In this document: positions 43,112 to 54,992 of the stretch, piece after piece
Layout: each line of letters starts with the position of its first letter
Numbering within the stretch: position 1 is the first letter of the stretch
Assembly (NCBI GenBank): GCA_030620095.1
Contig: JAUTXW010002080.1
Location: 1 to 64,000, forward strand
Length of the DNA stretch: 64,000 nt
Origin: Kuschelorhynchus macadamiae
Taxonomy: Eukaryota; Arthropoda; Insecta; Coleoptera; Curculionidae
Direction: 5' to 3'
Position numbers and translations under genes: made by a program
The notes under the pieces: generated by a model
Database searches by the model: none
What the model saw: the letters and a program-made list of their open reading frames with translations, nothing else
What the model was told of the DNA's origin: nothing

Positions 43112-45540
43112 GGGGAGCTCCAAATCAAAACACATATTTAACGTATTTCACCAAAATTCGGCGTCTGACATAGATTGCGCTCGATACTTAAAAATGCATG
43201 TAAAAATTTAGTTTTAATGTTCTAAATCAAAACGCATCGTTTCCTTTCTTTCCATCATTCATCATTCGTTCTTGGCCGTTGAAATCTAAACGCGGTTTTT
43301 GACGTATTTCATTTCTTTCAAAACAAATAAATAGTCAACAGGTGTTTTTACAGACTGTGTGTGTTATAATTTCGTATCAGTGTTAATTGTGTAAAATTAA
43401 TAATAAGAAAGAGGGAAACGGATATATTGGTAGCCGAGGCAAGTACGGGGAGGCGAAAGAGGATTAAAAGAGAAACCAGGCGACAAAAACAAAATGTAGT
43501 TAAGTTAGGATATGTTTATATAAAAATTAGCGTTTTTCTTTCTTGCTATTATAGATACAAAAATCACTTTCCTGATTTGGCAGACTTTGAAATGCCCCCT
43601 GTAAGCATGATCATTGTATGAAGGTTTCAACAGATTATATTTTGTTTAAAATAAATCAGGTATATAACACAGCAAATAAAAAGGAGCAAGACATACAAAT
43701 TTCACATCTATTGAAAGTGACTACCCCAAATAGAAATGTTAAAATGAAACAAAATTTACGCAAAAGTATATTTTTGGAATACAAACCGAGAAGCCTGCTA
43801 CTGGGTGTGCCAAATTTTTTTTCTGGCAGCCTTAAACCTGACCCAAAGAAGAGTAACAACAATTGCTAAACAAGTTAAAAGTGGCACAGGTATTTTAGAA
43901 AATCGTGTTGAAGATCGAAAATCTAACTTGTTTAGCGATAAAAGTGCAGCAGTCATGAAGTTTATTGGAAACCTAAAAGGAGCAGAATCACATTATAGTC
44001 GCAACAAATTTCAGCGCATTTACTTGTCATCGGAATTAAGTATTTATAAACTGTTTGCCATGTATAACAACCAAGCCGTAGGTGGACTGAGAGTGAAGCG
44101 TTTCTTTTTTTACCATATTTTTAATAAAAAATTTAATCTGGGTTTTGGATCATCAGCGACGGATGTATGCACGTTTTGCTACAGACTCAAAAATTTAATC
44201 CGGTTTATAACGGAAAATAATGCCTCTAGAAATGCTTTAATTGCTCGACTGAGACTTCATAAATTGTCTTCTAAACAATTCAATATAGCTGTATAATTTC
44301 TGCATTGCGGATCTACAAGCTGAAGTTCCAGTCTTCTATTCATAGGTAGAATGCCAGGCTAGCAGAGGACCAAATGAGATTAGTTCGGCACTACAATTTT
44401 TTTAATAAAATCGATTTTGCTGCAGACACCCATTATTATTATTTTGTGATTGTTGCTCTGGGCAAAACAAAAATTCTTTCATCATCCATCTTTTTCAATA
44501 TTGGTTATTCAAAAAAGTCCTCTTGGAATCAAAACAGTTATTTTGATTTATTCTGAAAGAATTCCCTCCTATTCTTTCGTACCTGCAGACCGCGTTTTTG
44601 GAAGTATTGAAAAACTAACAAAAAAGAAAACCGAGAGAGTTACTAAAGAAGAATACTGGGAGATTTTTGAAGAAACTGGCAAAGTGAATATTTTGGGAGT
44701 GGACTGGGACTTGTATAACATCAAGGAAAACATAAGTGGATCGTTTAAAAAAGTTGATAATATACGTGAAGCAAGAAGGATATACATTAAGAAATGCACG
44801 AAAGGAAAACAAACTTTGATTACAACAAGATCCGAACCATTTTATAAAAATGATATTAATACTGAAGGTAAAAAGTGGAAGAAGTTTTGGAAAAATAAAT
44901 TTAAGAAAACTTCAACTTGAAAAACCAGTAAAACAGTAGAAATTAAAGGACGTTGAATGGCTTCTGAAAAATTCGTATGGAGAAGATTGGGATACGGTGG
45001 GTGATCTGTGTTGGTATAAAGACTTGTTTAGAAAATATTATTATGCTGTGGAATCAAAAGGCGATGAAGGGGAAATGGAGGGCGAATAATGCGATTGTAT
45101 AAAGGAAGATGACACACTAAAAATTTAGTAATAATACCCGAAGAAGTTATAAAAAAATTAACAGCTTTTGAGTGTTTTATTTATATTTTTTTTGTTTTTA
45201 TAATTTTTAATGATACAGTTTTTACTTAATCTGATATTCTGAGAGTATAGTAAGTTTTCTTTTACCATTACATATTGCAAAATTATCAGATTTGGTTCCA
45301 AATGCATTTTTTCTCACCGTTTGGAACAAAATGATTTTTTTCCAAAATGACATTTAGTTTTTTTAGGGCAAACTCTCTCCAATATTTCAAATCTTGGCCT
45401 AGATTTAATCTTTACCATTATAAGAATATAACTTTAACAAAAAACAGGTTTGAAATATCATTTTAATGCTACGGTAAAAAATGCTCGTTTTCTTAAAATC
45501 TTAATTTTATTGAATACTGCGTTTTGATTTGGAGCTCCTC
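43112..45540 (+). mobile_element. TIR DNA transposon 2 with ACAT duplication
   Basis: Terminal inverted repeats of about 27 bp: the left starts GGGGAGCTCCAAATCAAAAC and the right, read inward on the minus strand, GAGGAGCTCCAAATCAAAAC. They are bounded by ACAT at 43108-43111 and 45541-45544, a probable 4-bp target-site duplication. The element is 2429 bp and encloses a transposase relic related to that of transposon 1. Four-base duplications occur in Sola-type elements, among others. The superfamily is not established. Confidence 0.85.
43427..44920 (+). pseudogene. DDE-like transposase relic of transposon 2
   Basis: Parts in order: a basic N-terminus (RRKRIKRETRRQKQNVVKLG); 43618-43869 with SHLLKVTTPNRNVKMKQNLR; a frame change to 43805-44296 with AESHYSRNKFQRIYLSSELS and NKKFNLGFGSSATDVCTFC (cysteine pair); a broken segment with RPNEISSALQFF; then FCDCCSGQNKN (D at 44448-44450) and 44450-44920 with PADRVFGSIEKLTKKK (D at 44588, E at 44609). 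These correspond to D-D-E positions of the family also seen at 17046-19231. The first catalytic aspartate region around 44300 is not preserved. Several frameshifts and stops make it inactive. The protein is distinct from transposon 1's, so the two are different members, not copies. Confidence 0.75.
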
Positions 45541-45544
45541 ACAT

Positions 45545-48500
45545 GCTAAGGCTAAGGTAACCCCAAATCAAAGAAAATCAGATTTGAAATACTCGCTACT
45601 CTAAAGAGCTGTAATTGGCGGATTCAGTAGGCGATTTAAGGTCTTGTCAGTCAATCTCCCTTCCGTTTAATTTGTTTCTGCAAAATTGCGCACTTTTGGG
45701 AAATAGTTAATGTATTAAGTATATTATTTATTGGATCTAGATCTTAATATTATTTTGAGATATCAACCAAATATCAAGTTCCAAAATATCTAGTGAAAGA
45801 TTGTCGAAAAAGAAAATTCAACACACATTTTGAACATAATTTACGATATAGCCAATTTAAGTTTTTATAAAAACATGCTTATGTTCTAGCTCGGGCCGAG
45901 CCTTTTTCTAGATGCAGCAGCATTATTTAAGTCTAACTAAATGATTGCATAATTTAATGTAAGTCTAAATTCTGACAATTCATCTCCTAATATATCTTAA
46001 TTTAAATATTAACAAATTTTATTAGTATGTATGTACTGAAAAACAATCCCCCAAAAATACCTTGCATCGGCCGGTGGCATAAGCACTTCTTGAAAAACTA
46101 ATTTTAATTTTATTAAAATTATATACCATGTATAAATAAATTCTGGATGCTTGAAAGATCTTTTAATAAAAGAAAAATCTGGCTTCATAAGAAAACCATT
46201 TCTCATCATATTCCGCTTTATTAGGAACCACTTTGCCATGGTGTGTTTCTGATTTATATTGTTGCGGCGCATCGTCGTTAAGGGACCTTGTTTTTCTCAT
46301 TTTTCTTTTTTATGTGCACATTTTTTATGTAAAATTGGGGTAAATGTAATAAAGAGACACTGAATGATGTTTAGCGTAGTTGCTATATTATTACGGTCCT
46401 TATCGTTTTTAAAATCATGCGTATTAACTATAAGACATAATGTATAAAGTAAGCAACAATAGAAGTAGACACTCAATAAATGTAGCTCAAGTCAAAGAAA
46501 GGGAAAAGCGTTGGTGGCAGGTGATGGTAGTATCTTTGACTAATCATTTTTTTAACGGGAATTTATTAAGATACGAAGATACGATAAATATTAAAGCCGT
46601 CCTACTGTTGTTCTACGATGATCTGAATTTTTGTTACCTTTATTTTTTAATCTGATAATACTGATGTCCATATATGTATTTTAAATTTTGTTCTTATGTT
46701 TATTACGAAAAAAAAAATATGCACAGAACTTAACAATGGCAATTTTTTTAGCTTAAAAGGTCAGAATATGTTTAAGGGTTTGCCAGAGGTCCGGGGATTC
46801 CGGGATTGTCCCGGAATTTGTCAGTTTGCCCCGTGTTCCGGAATTTAAACGCTCTGTTCCAGAAATACAAATCTGTAAATTAATTTTTTCCTTTTCATAA
46901 TAATTAACAAATTTCACTTTTTTGTATTAATAATATTACATTTTTGTTAATTCGTTAATTTCACATTTTTTCTTTTCATTTCCATCTCAAATACAACACA
47001 TTCTTTAAAAAAGGATCGTCATTTACTTGAAAATCCAGTGGTATTAAAAATGCAATAAATGTTGATGCGTTTTACTTGGCGTTTCTTTGTCTTAAAACGT
47101 TATTTAGTGAACTATCCAAGGATTTGCCAACATGTCAATATTTTAACAACCTTAACCTTTCGTGTTCAGCAAGACTCTGTGTATTTAGCTTTCTCACTGA
47201 TTTAAGAAATAGATAAAGGAGTAAGATACTAAAATCACAGATTAATTGACAACCAATCTAGACAGGTAGGAAAGTAGGCTCGAAGCATGGAAAGCCAAAT
47301 CAATGGCGCACACAGGAAAAGGGGGTTTTGGGGGTTAGAAATATGTAGCAAAATTTATAAAAGCGGACTGTACATTTCGGAAAAAAATGAAAAAATATTC
47401 TGATTTACCCAGAAAATAAGATATTTTAGTATTTCCATTTTTTTCGTAAAAAAGCTAAGATACGAATTATAGATTATCATCCCCCCCCCTCCGATTTTTT
47501 TTCTTTTGTTTATATGTCACTTGTGTTTTCTCAACCAGAAATAATACTCTGATAGACCTGATGTCTATCAAGAAATCAAACCAGCTATAACTGTAACAAC
47601 AATAATATTTATATTAATAATAATAATAACTAAAGCCTGACCGCAATGGCTGCTTAAGAGCGCTATTTTTGTAGTAAAACATTTCAAGAGAGAATTACGG
47701 TAAAAACATAACACGTTGAACAAAACAATGCTGGTCACTATTAATCCGCGTTTCATAGATCGTATTTGCACACTAGGAGTTATCAAGAACAACTTAACAA
47801 ATAGAATGAAAATAATACGTGATAACAACGCACTGCTTAAACAACCTTCTCGTTTTCTTAAAGGATCACAGCCCTCGCTCTAAACCTAAGAAACTGTTCT
47901 CGATTCCAGCAACCAACTCCAGGAAGCTTGTGGGTCAGGGGCTGAAGACTGAGCTAGTAGTTTTGATGTTCAAGACATGCAATCATTGGATTCCTATGCA
48001 ACCGATTAGTTTTATTATAGTTTAGGTCATATTAAACATTTTTTCTAAAATATTTCTAAATAAATATAATATAATATGTCATATATTAAATTCTGACTAA
48101 AAGTGGGTAATTTGCAAATACTCCCAGATTATCAGTCGAATCTGAGAAGAAATAAGAAAACTTGCGGGCAATTTTGGAGCCTCTCTTAAAACTTTTGTAT
48201 ATGAACGTGTTAAATTATATGGTAGTTCAAACTGTGCCAAATTTGAAGCTAGTCGGTTATGTCGAATTGTGTGAAAATGCATTCACCATGTAGACAAATC
48301 TACCGAGCGTTGAGGTCAGCGCGATTTACGTCCACTTGTTTAGAAAATGTTTGAATGCTTATTTTAGGGCTTTTGAAAAAAAACCGCAAATAAATTATTT
48401 TTTAACAAGAAAAATAGGATTGCTAATTATAGGTCGGAGGTCGCCGCGGATTATCGATTTTAAGAACTCATATCTATTACATAGCTTGGGGTTCAAAATT

Positions 48501-49453
48501 TCCATCAGTTAACCAAATTAATTTTTTCAGAAAAACTTGTCCAAACCAATTTCAAAGCTTTATCTTCAGAATGAGTTTAAACTTGTGGAAACGGGCTTAA
48601 ACGCATCTATAGTGACATAGTTTTACTACAATACGCACAAAATATAGAGCAAAATAAGTGTAACTTACGATTTAAAACTATTTTATTCTAAAAGCAACGA
48701 ACGAACCTTTCAGCCTTATAAATTTTATAACTATTTTGGTATAAAAAGATTAAAAGTTAAGTAAGTTATTAAGTTAGAAGCCGTTTATACTGTCGATTAA
48801 AGGGTCTGTACGTATACAAAATACAAAAAGTGCATGAAAAATTAAAGCCGACATGGCTTTTGGCAAATTACTCGTGGAATTACCAACTCGCCGTTTCTCC
48901 ATTAATTCGGATGTCATTGTTGACGGAGTGGGATTTGGCTCCATTAAAAGCCGAATGCTGAAGTAAGCCGTAAAAACAGTTTCGCGGGCCTCTTTGAGGC
49001 GGTCCAAAGCCGCGCTATTAAAGTTTTGGTTTTTTGTCAGGGAAGGTTTCCGATTAGTCTGAGTGGTGAAATGAATGCCCGCGGAGCTCTATTTGGTCAA
49101 GTATTTCGCTTGTTAGAGATTTATTTTCCCAACATACAGTGTGTTCATTGTCCAGAATGGCGAGGGGAATTTTTTTCGATGTGTCGATAGTTACCGATAT
49201 ATGGAATATCAAAAGGTAAATTAAAAAATATCGATATATCGGAATTTACAATAACTATCGATGGGTATGGATATATCGATCTATCATAATAGATATGTTA
49301 TTACCGGCATCTATCGACAGTCTTAAGTGTTGGCTTAAATTCTCTAAACGCTGGTAAAGTTCCTTTTTTGAAAATTTTCAGGAGGGCGAAATTGATGGTT
49401 TCCCGGCTTCACTGTAAGTATATATTTATAGTATTATATATTTTACAAAAAAT
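45545..49453. other. Non-coding stretch; GC-richer island and ATCGATA cluster
   Basis: No gene supported. About 46790-46850 has a C/G-rich stretch (GGTCCGGGGATTCCGGGATT) like ends of some DNA transposons, unpaired. 48780-49140 is less AT-rich and unique in the window (CTCGCCGTTTCTCCATTAAT, AATGCCCGCGGAGCTC) and could be conserved non-coding DNA. 49170-49330 is a cluster of ATCGATA/TATCGAT palindromic words, which looks like a small non-autonomous element or a factor-binding array. Confidence 0.4.
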
Positions 49454-51780
49454 GTTCAAAGAGAAAATGACAGAACTGGCTTTTCAACACCAATCGAAGA
49501 CAGTTCTATCGTGATATCAATAACACCAAAGATGAAACCAATACTGAGAAGATGCTGGCGAGCAAAGAGCATTTGACCGAGAATTAGTCGTACATCTGGG
49601 AAAAACCAAAAGGGCATAACCGAAATGCTGCATGGATACAATTTCAACGTGATCAAATGCAAATAACACCGATTGAATTTTACTTTAACACTAAGGAGGA
49701 AGTTAGCAGCTTAATTAAGGGAACGAGCAACTGGAAGTCTCCAGGAGTTGACCATATTCACGATTTCTGGTATAAGAAATTTGAGGTCGTCCATGAAGCT
49801 ATGGCCCATCATTTTACCAAAATAATGCATCATCCGGAGACATCCCCCACATTTCTCATGCTGGGCACTACAATTATGCTACCCAAAAGCAATAAGACAG
49901 AAGACCCGTCCCAGTACAGGCCCATCACCTGTTTGCCCATCATATACAAGATCGTAACAAGATGCATTGCAAATCGTATCCATCACCATATTGAGAGTCA
50001 TAACCTATTAGTCGAGGAACAGAAGGGATGCATTCGAGACCATCAAGGATGCAAAAAACAACTTATCATCGACTCTGTGGTACTTAGACAGGCACAGAAA
50101 AAACAACGCACACTGCTATTATAGACTATAAAAAGGCGTTTGACAGTGTACGACATTCCTAGCTCACAAAAGTACTAGGAATATACAAAATTCACCCTAT
50201 GATCATCAATTTCCTGGCAACTATCAAAAGCCAGTGGAGATTGAACCTGACGATCTATAATGGCGATCAATCTCTTGCCACCGATGAGATACACATCAAT
50301 AGGGGAATTTATCAAGAGATTCGTCAAGTCCACTTTAGTTCTGCTTAGCGATGAACCCCCTCTCCACGTTGCTCAACAATACAGGACATGGCTTCAACAT
50401 CAAAGCCAGTGAAGACAATTCCCGAACCATATCCCATCTTCTGTAAATGGAAACCATAACCAACCAAATAAGCTTATTTAGGTGACATACACCTTCTCGA
50501 AAGACATCCATATGGAATTTGGAATGGAAAAATGTAAAGCCTTAATCATCGTAAAAGGCCACATCACCATGATGTAGCCCTATCCAATGGAGAAATAATT
50601 GACTTGACAGCAATTAACACCTATGCTGTGCCCGTGCTAACCTACTGTTTCAGAATCTTGAAATGGACTAACACGGAGCTAGAAGGACTACAACAAACAA
50701 CTCGCGTAATAATGACCACCAAGTACAAGTCACACCACCTAAGGCCATTAACTTTCCGAATGACCTTACTATTGCAGAAGTTGGAAGATCCCTTGTTGAT
50801 TTAACCAATTCGCACTCCCCACAGCTGCAAAACTTGAGAGATTTCTTCACCAACAAGGCTCAAACATCAAGCCTCCATCGCATAGTGACCCTAAGTGACA
50901 ACTCATACTCTCCAATCAATCTCGCAAATGACAACATCATCCTAAAGACACTTTCAGACTCCGACAAACAAGAAGAGTTGGCTCAAATGGCACTGCACAG
51001 CCCACATCACAAAGACTTGAATTAGCCACACATAGATAAGGATGCATCTAACAGGTAGCTGAAGGATGGACAACTATCCCCAGAGACAGAGGGATTTGTG
51101 ATGGCAATACAGGACCAAGTTATTAACACACGGAATTACACGAAATTCATCATCAAAGACCGGTCCGTTGAATCCAAAAAGTGTCGAAAATGTAGCTAAA
51201 GATCAGAGACTATACAGCATATAACATCTGGCTCGACTTACCTAGCAAACACGGACTACCTCCAGCGACATAACCGGGTGTGTAACATTATACACCAGAA
51301 GCTTGCCAGTAAATACGGACTCCTGTACACCTTTGTGCCCTATTATAAATACCAACCAAGTTCAGTGCTTGAAAATAATGCCTTCAAACTGTACTACTAC
51401 CGAGTAATTATCACCGACAGACGGGTGACGAATAATCGGCATGATGTGGTACTGTTAAATAAGGAAACAAAGACAGCTTATTTGGTAGATCTCCCTGAAC
51501 CCAACAATAACAACATGATGGATAAATATCAAGAGAGAAAGGCCAAATATGCGGAGCTGGCAATCGAGATACAGCAGATGTAGCGACTGAATAAGGTTCA
51601 TGTGATACCGATCATCGTATCATCAACTGGACTAGTTCCAAAAACACTAGAACAAAACCTGAAAATTATAGGACTGCATACTAAAACCTTCATCGACATC
51701 CATAAGGCAATCCTAATCAGTACTTGCCACATAGTGAAAACATTCTTACAGGGCAACACATATAACTAATAGAAACCAGC
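49454..51780 (+). pseudogene. R4/Dong-like non-LTR retrotransposon, decayed
   Basis: 49454-49660 encodes a pre-RT segment (NRQFYRDINNTKDETNTEKM; AAWIQFQRDQ). 49657-50124 is a good RT N-terminal half: NWKSPGVDHIHDFWYKKF, IMLPKSNKTEDPSQYRPITC (motif 2a), LLVEEQKGC. The palm after 50125 is broken by frameshifts and I cannot find its catalytic box. 50604-51025 covers the thumb (INTYAVPVLTYCF, KWTNTELEGLQQTTR). 51278-51583 and on to about 51770 carry a restriction-like endonuclease: DRRVTNNRHDVVLLNKETKT with AYLVDLPEPN and YQERKAKYAELA, then VIPIIVSSTGLVPKTL. The usual PD is HD here. RT followed by a C-terminal restriction-like nuclease places it with R4/Dong-type elements. Confidence 0.85.
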
Positions 51781-51853
51781 CCACTCCTTTTGATGTATGC
51801 GTCCAGCAGGGGATTGGAACCCATCATTTGTTGAGAAATTAGTTGTCAATTTC

Positions 51854-51889
51854 GATAATAATATTAATAATAATAATAATAATAATAAT
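51854..51889. repeat. (TAA)n microsatellite after the R4/Dong-like element
   Basis: About twelve TAA/AAT units, with one break, some 70 bp after the end of the coding relic. Dong elements are known to insert into TAA repeats, so this may be target sequence or element tail. Confidence 0.9.
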
Positions 51890-52157
51890 GATTACTTCAA
51901 AAACATTTGTTATTTATAAGTAGTATTTTTCCAAAATGTTGAGAATAGAGTTATCTCAATACTTTCCCTATATAACATCGCATGTTTATATAATATTAAT
52001 GTTATGTTTATTGTTATACGAAGAAAGAAACTCTGTATCGAACGCACCACTTTTAAGTGTCTCCGGCCTGACTATGTACGCACCAAAAATAACATATTCG
52101 TAAATATGTAGCTAAATGTTGAAATTCGAATTCTAACCTGCCACCTTGCTCAAACCT
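51890..52157. other. Short non-coding gap
   Basis: Intronic-looking sequence between the (TAA)n tract and the 3' end of retrotransposon IV. Nothing recognised. Confidence 0.5.
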
Positions 52158-53548
52158 TTTTCAAATTCAAATTCGAATTAAGAATAATTTTATTACCAAG
52201 CAATTTATAAAAAATTATAATAGCGAGAAAACATATTAACAATTACAATATGGTGGTAATGCGGGCTACACCTCGATTTTATAACCGGTAGCACACCGTA
52301 CGTAGCACGCATGTGTGGTGTAGACCTTTAAAAATAAACAAACTGTAATTAATAATTAGAGAGAGAGCTATACCTACTAGACACTATACCTACGTAATTC
52401 AAGTTTCCAATTTACTAATTGCTAATTGAACAGAGACGCAGTCAGAAGCAGCGCAGAGAGGCAGAAAGAGGTCCGAAGAAAAAAGAAGGTTTAAACTTTT
52501 TGAAATGTATAAACAGCATTATCATTTCGGCTAGACCAGTTTACTTAGACATATTTGGATTTATAAATGTATTATAAACGATAAGAGATAAAGAAAATAC
52601 CTAATAAAAAACATAACTATAATTTTAAACACGCTGCATATTTAGCAGATATTCCTTTATATATTTAAAAAATGTGTAAATTGATAATTCTTTTACACAG
52701 TTTGGCAAAGCGTTCCACAATTTAATTCCAACATAAGAAAATAATTTTGGAACCCGGCTGCTTTGTGTTGTGGCACTATAAATCGGTTTACATGTCTTGT
52801 ATTGCGAAAGTGAGAACAAGTGGCGAATAAAACATTTAAATATCGGGGTTGTCCAGTTTTCAAGATCTAATAAATAACATTGTACATGTGATATTTTCTA
52901 CGATTCTTCATATTTAGGATAAAATTTTCATTTAAGTATGGCGTAATATGATTTCTTTATTGTATATTATAAAAAAAACGCATACAACTATTTTGTAATT
53001 TTTGAATAGTTCCCGCCAACGTCTCAGACAAACAATCAGAATATACCATATCACCGTAATCTAACAAAGACAAAATAAGAGCGTTACAGAGATAATACTT
53101 GGTTTTTGAAGACAATACGCTTTTCAGATTATATAATTTTTTTAAGCGACTATAGACTAGTTTTATTTTATTTTTAATGTGGGATTCAAATGAAAGATTC
53201 GAGTCGAAAGTTACACCTAAAATCTTTGCCTCTTTGACAACCGGGAGATAGGTGTTGTTTATTTTTATTTTAAAATTATCAGTAACGCTCTTGATAGTAT
53301 TTTTGTTATTTCCAAAAAAAAATTATATTGCATTTTGAAGCATTCAATTTTAAATTATGATCTCTTGCAAAATCGTTCATATTTTTGATGTCACTATTAA
53401 ACTGTTCCTGAGATTGCTCTACTTGAGATATAGGAATAGGCATGTATATTTGACAATCATCTGCGTGTTGTAATTTGGAATTATTTATGCAATTATTCAT
53501 ATCCGCAACATACAGAGAAAACTGCAAGGGACTCAATATAGAACCCTG
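52158..53548 (-). pseudogene. 5'-truncated non-LTR retrotransposon IV (RT), minus strand
   Basis: Reading on the minus strand from 53548: QGSILSPLQFSLYVADMNNC (RT motif B region), then LQHADDCQIYMP, where the catalytic YADD is now HADD (about 53460-53470), then NLKLNASKCNIIFF. Further frames hold KILGVTFDSNLSFESHIKNK, LCNALILSLLDYGDMVYSDC and LQNSCMRFFYNIQ. 52625-52819 has FSYVGIKLWNALPNCVKELS, and the 3' UTR follows to a TTTGAATTTGAA-type tail near 52160-52185 (minus). CR1/Jockey group. The 5' part is cut exactly where the Penelope-type terminal sequence begins (53549), so one event broke the other. Stops and frameshifts make it inactive. Confidence 0.85.
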
Positions 53549-53565
53549 GGGAAATTATAAATATA

Positions 53566-53612
53566 CCTTCATCAGTATACGCTGATGAAGGCAAAAACTT
53601 GCCGAAACGTTT
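53566..53612 (+). ncRNA. Hammerhead-like motif of a Penelope-type terminal sequence
   Basis: CTGATGA (53582-53588), one extra A, a perfect 5-bp stem II (GGCAA, loop AAAC, TTGCC; 53590-53603) and GAAACGTT (53604-53611). This is the order of a hammerhead core with a minimal ACGU stem III, the arrangement known from Penelope-like retroelements. The 5' side is unusual: CCTTCATCAG (53566-53575) is the exact complement of CTGATGAAGG, making a 10-bp hairpin with loop TATACG that would compete with the ribozyme fold. Stem I pairing is weak. Probably a degenerate ribozyme. Confidence 0.5.
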
Positions 53613-53736
53613 GAAAATAAATAAAATGCTACATACAAACTAAATCTTCGTTTTGTATATAAAAAATTAGGACCAAAATACCCAAGAAAACCGTTTCACT
53701 GAATATGCATTAAGGATCCAGAAACCATTTTCGAAG

Positions 53737-54178
<442 letters not shown>

Positions 54179-54660
54179 TTTCTTTAGATTCAACTGGGAG
54201 ATTAGATATAGATAGTTCAATATTATTAATAATTTCGGGAATAGGCAAATCCTTTTGTTGACTAATTGGAATAGCAAAATTTGGTCCCAAGTTTAGGATT
54301 TCTAGTAAATTTTCAGGGATTATGGTGTTCGTTAAGTTTTCAGTCCAGGGGTTTTTATGGTTTTCAGGTTGTTTTTCACCTGTTTTTGTTTAAGAAAAGA
54401 GATTTTACGAATATTTTGTTGTTTAATTCTATTAAAATTTAATTCGTATTTTGTTTTTTTTCTATAAATGTGTTATATATACTTAGTGGTAATAAAGATT
54501 TTAAATATCTATCGAGTGTTTCTTTTTTACAAATAAGTGCATTTATATTTTTTGTTGCATCTGTAATTAGTAAATTTATTGTGTCTTTTCTAAAGCTAAA
54601 TAAAATCTTTTCATCGAATTTCCTTTGTAAATAATTACCGTTAAATGTAATATGTTTAAT
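54179..54660 (-). pseudogene. Inverted, truncated Penelope-like element copy
   Basis: The minus strand repeats the N-terminal coding part of the plus-strand element at 55015-55460, including PNFAIPISQQKDLPIPEIIN, SISNLPVESKENI and TINLLITDATKNINALICKK. It lacks one small duplication present in the plus copy (the ITDATKNIN segment appears twice there). At 54178 it is cut by the (TA)n tract exactly after the ESKENI codons. The copy contains only N-terminal sequence, no RT or nuclease. Confidence 0.85.
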
Positions 54661-54841
54661 ATTAATGTTTAAAAATACGGGTACTAGATTCTCATTTTTA
54701 CATCTTAATAAAAATATTTTTCTGTTTTTTTGTTTTTGTTATTTTAACGTTAAGGTTGGAAAAGAACTTCATTTTATTCGCAGCTTCAGTTCCATAATTT
54801 TCTCGGATGTTCCGAGGAAAGCATTTTTTCACCCTTGCTTG

Positions 54842-54992
54842 GTATATATGGTTAAAATAATGTTTTTCTTAGACCTCTTTGTATATTATTAAATTGTGTA
54901 TTCTTGGGATATGGTCCTTTAGTTTAAAAAATAACTACATTAAGGAAGTAGCACAAATCTTTATTATTGACGTTTCGGCCGTACGATCAGGC
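54842..54992 (-). repeat. Left 150-bp inverted end of Penelope array
   Basis: Reverse complement of 57593-57742 over about 150 bp with very few differences (words GCCTGATCGTACGGCCGAAA, TGTGCTACTTCCTTAATGTA, GGACCATATCCCAAGAATAC). It sits between the inverted truncated copy and the main plus-strand copy. Confidence 0.9.

Noticed and set aside
48774..49007. 77-codon minus-strand open frame in a GC-richer stretch
   Set aside because: The composition makes open frames more likely, and no similarity is recognised.
49170..49330. Cluster of ATCGATA/TATCGAT words as a functional factor-binding array
   Set aside because: Diverged short palindromes also fit a degraded non-autonomous transposon; nothing favours regulation.
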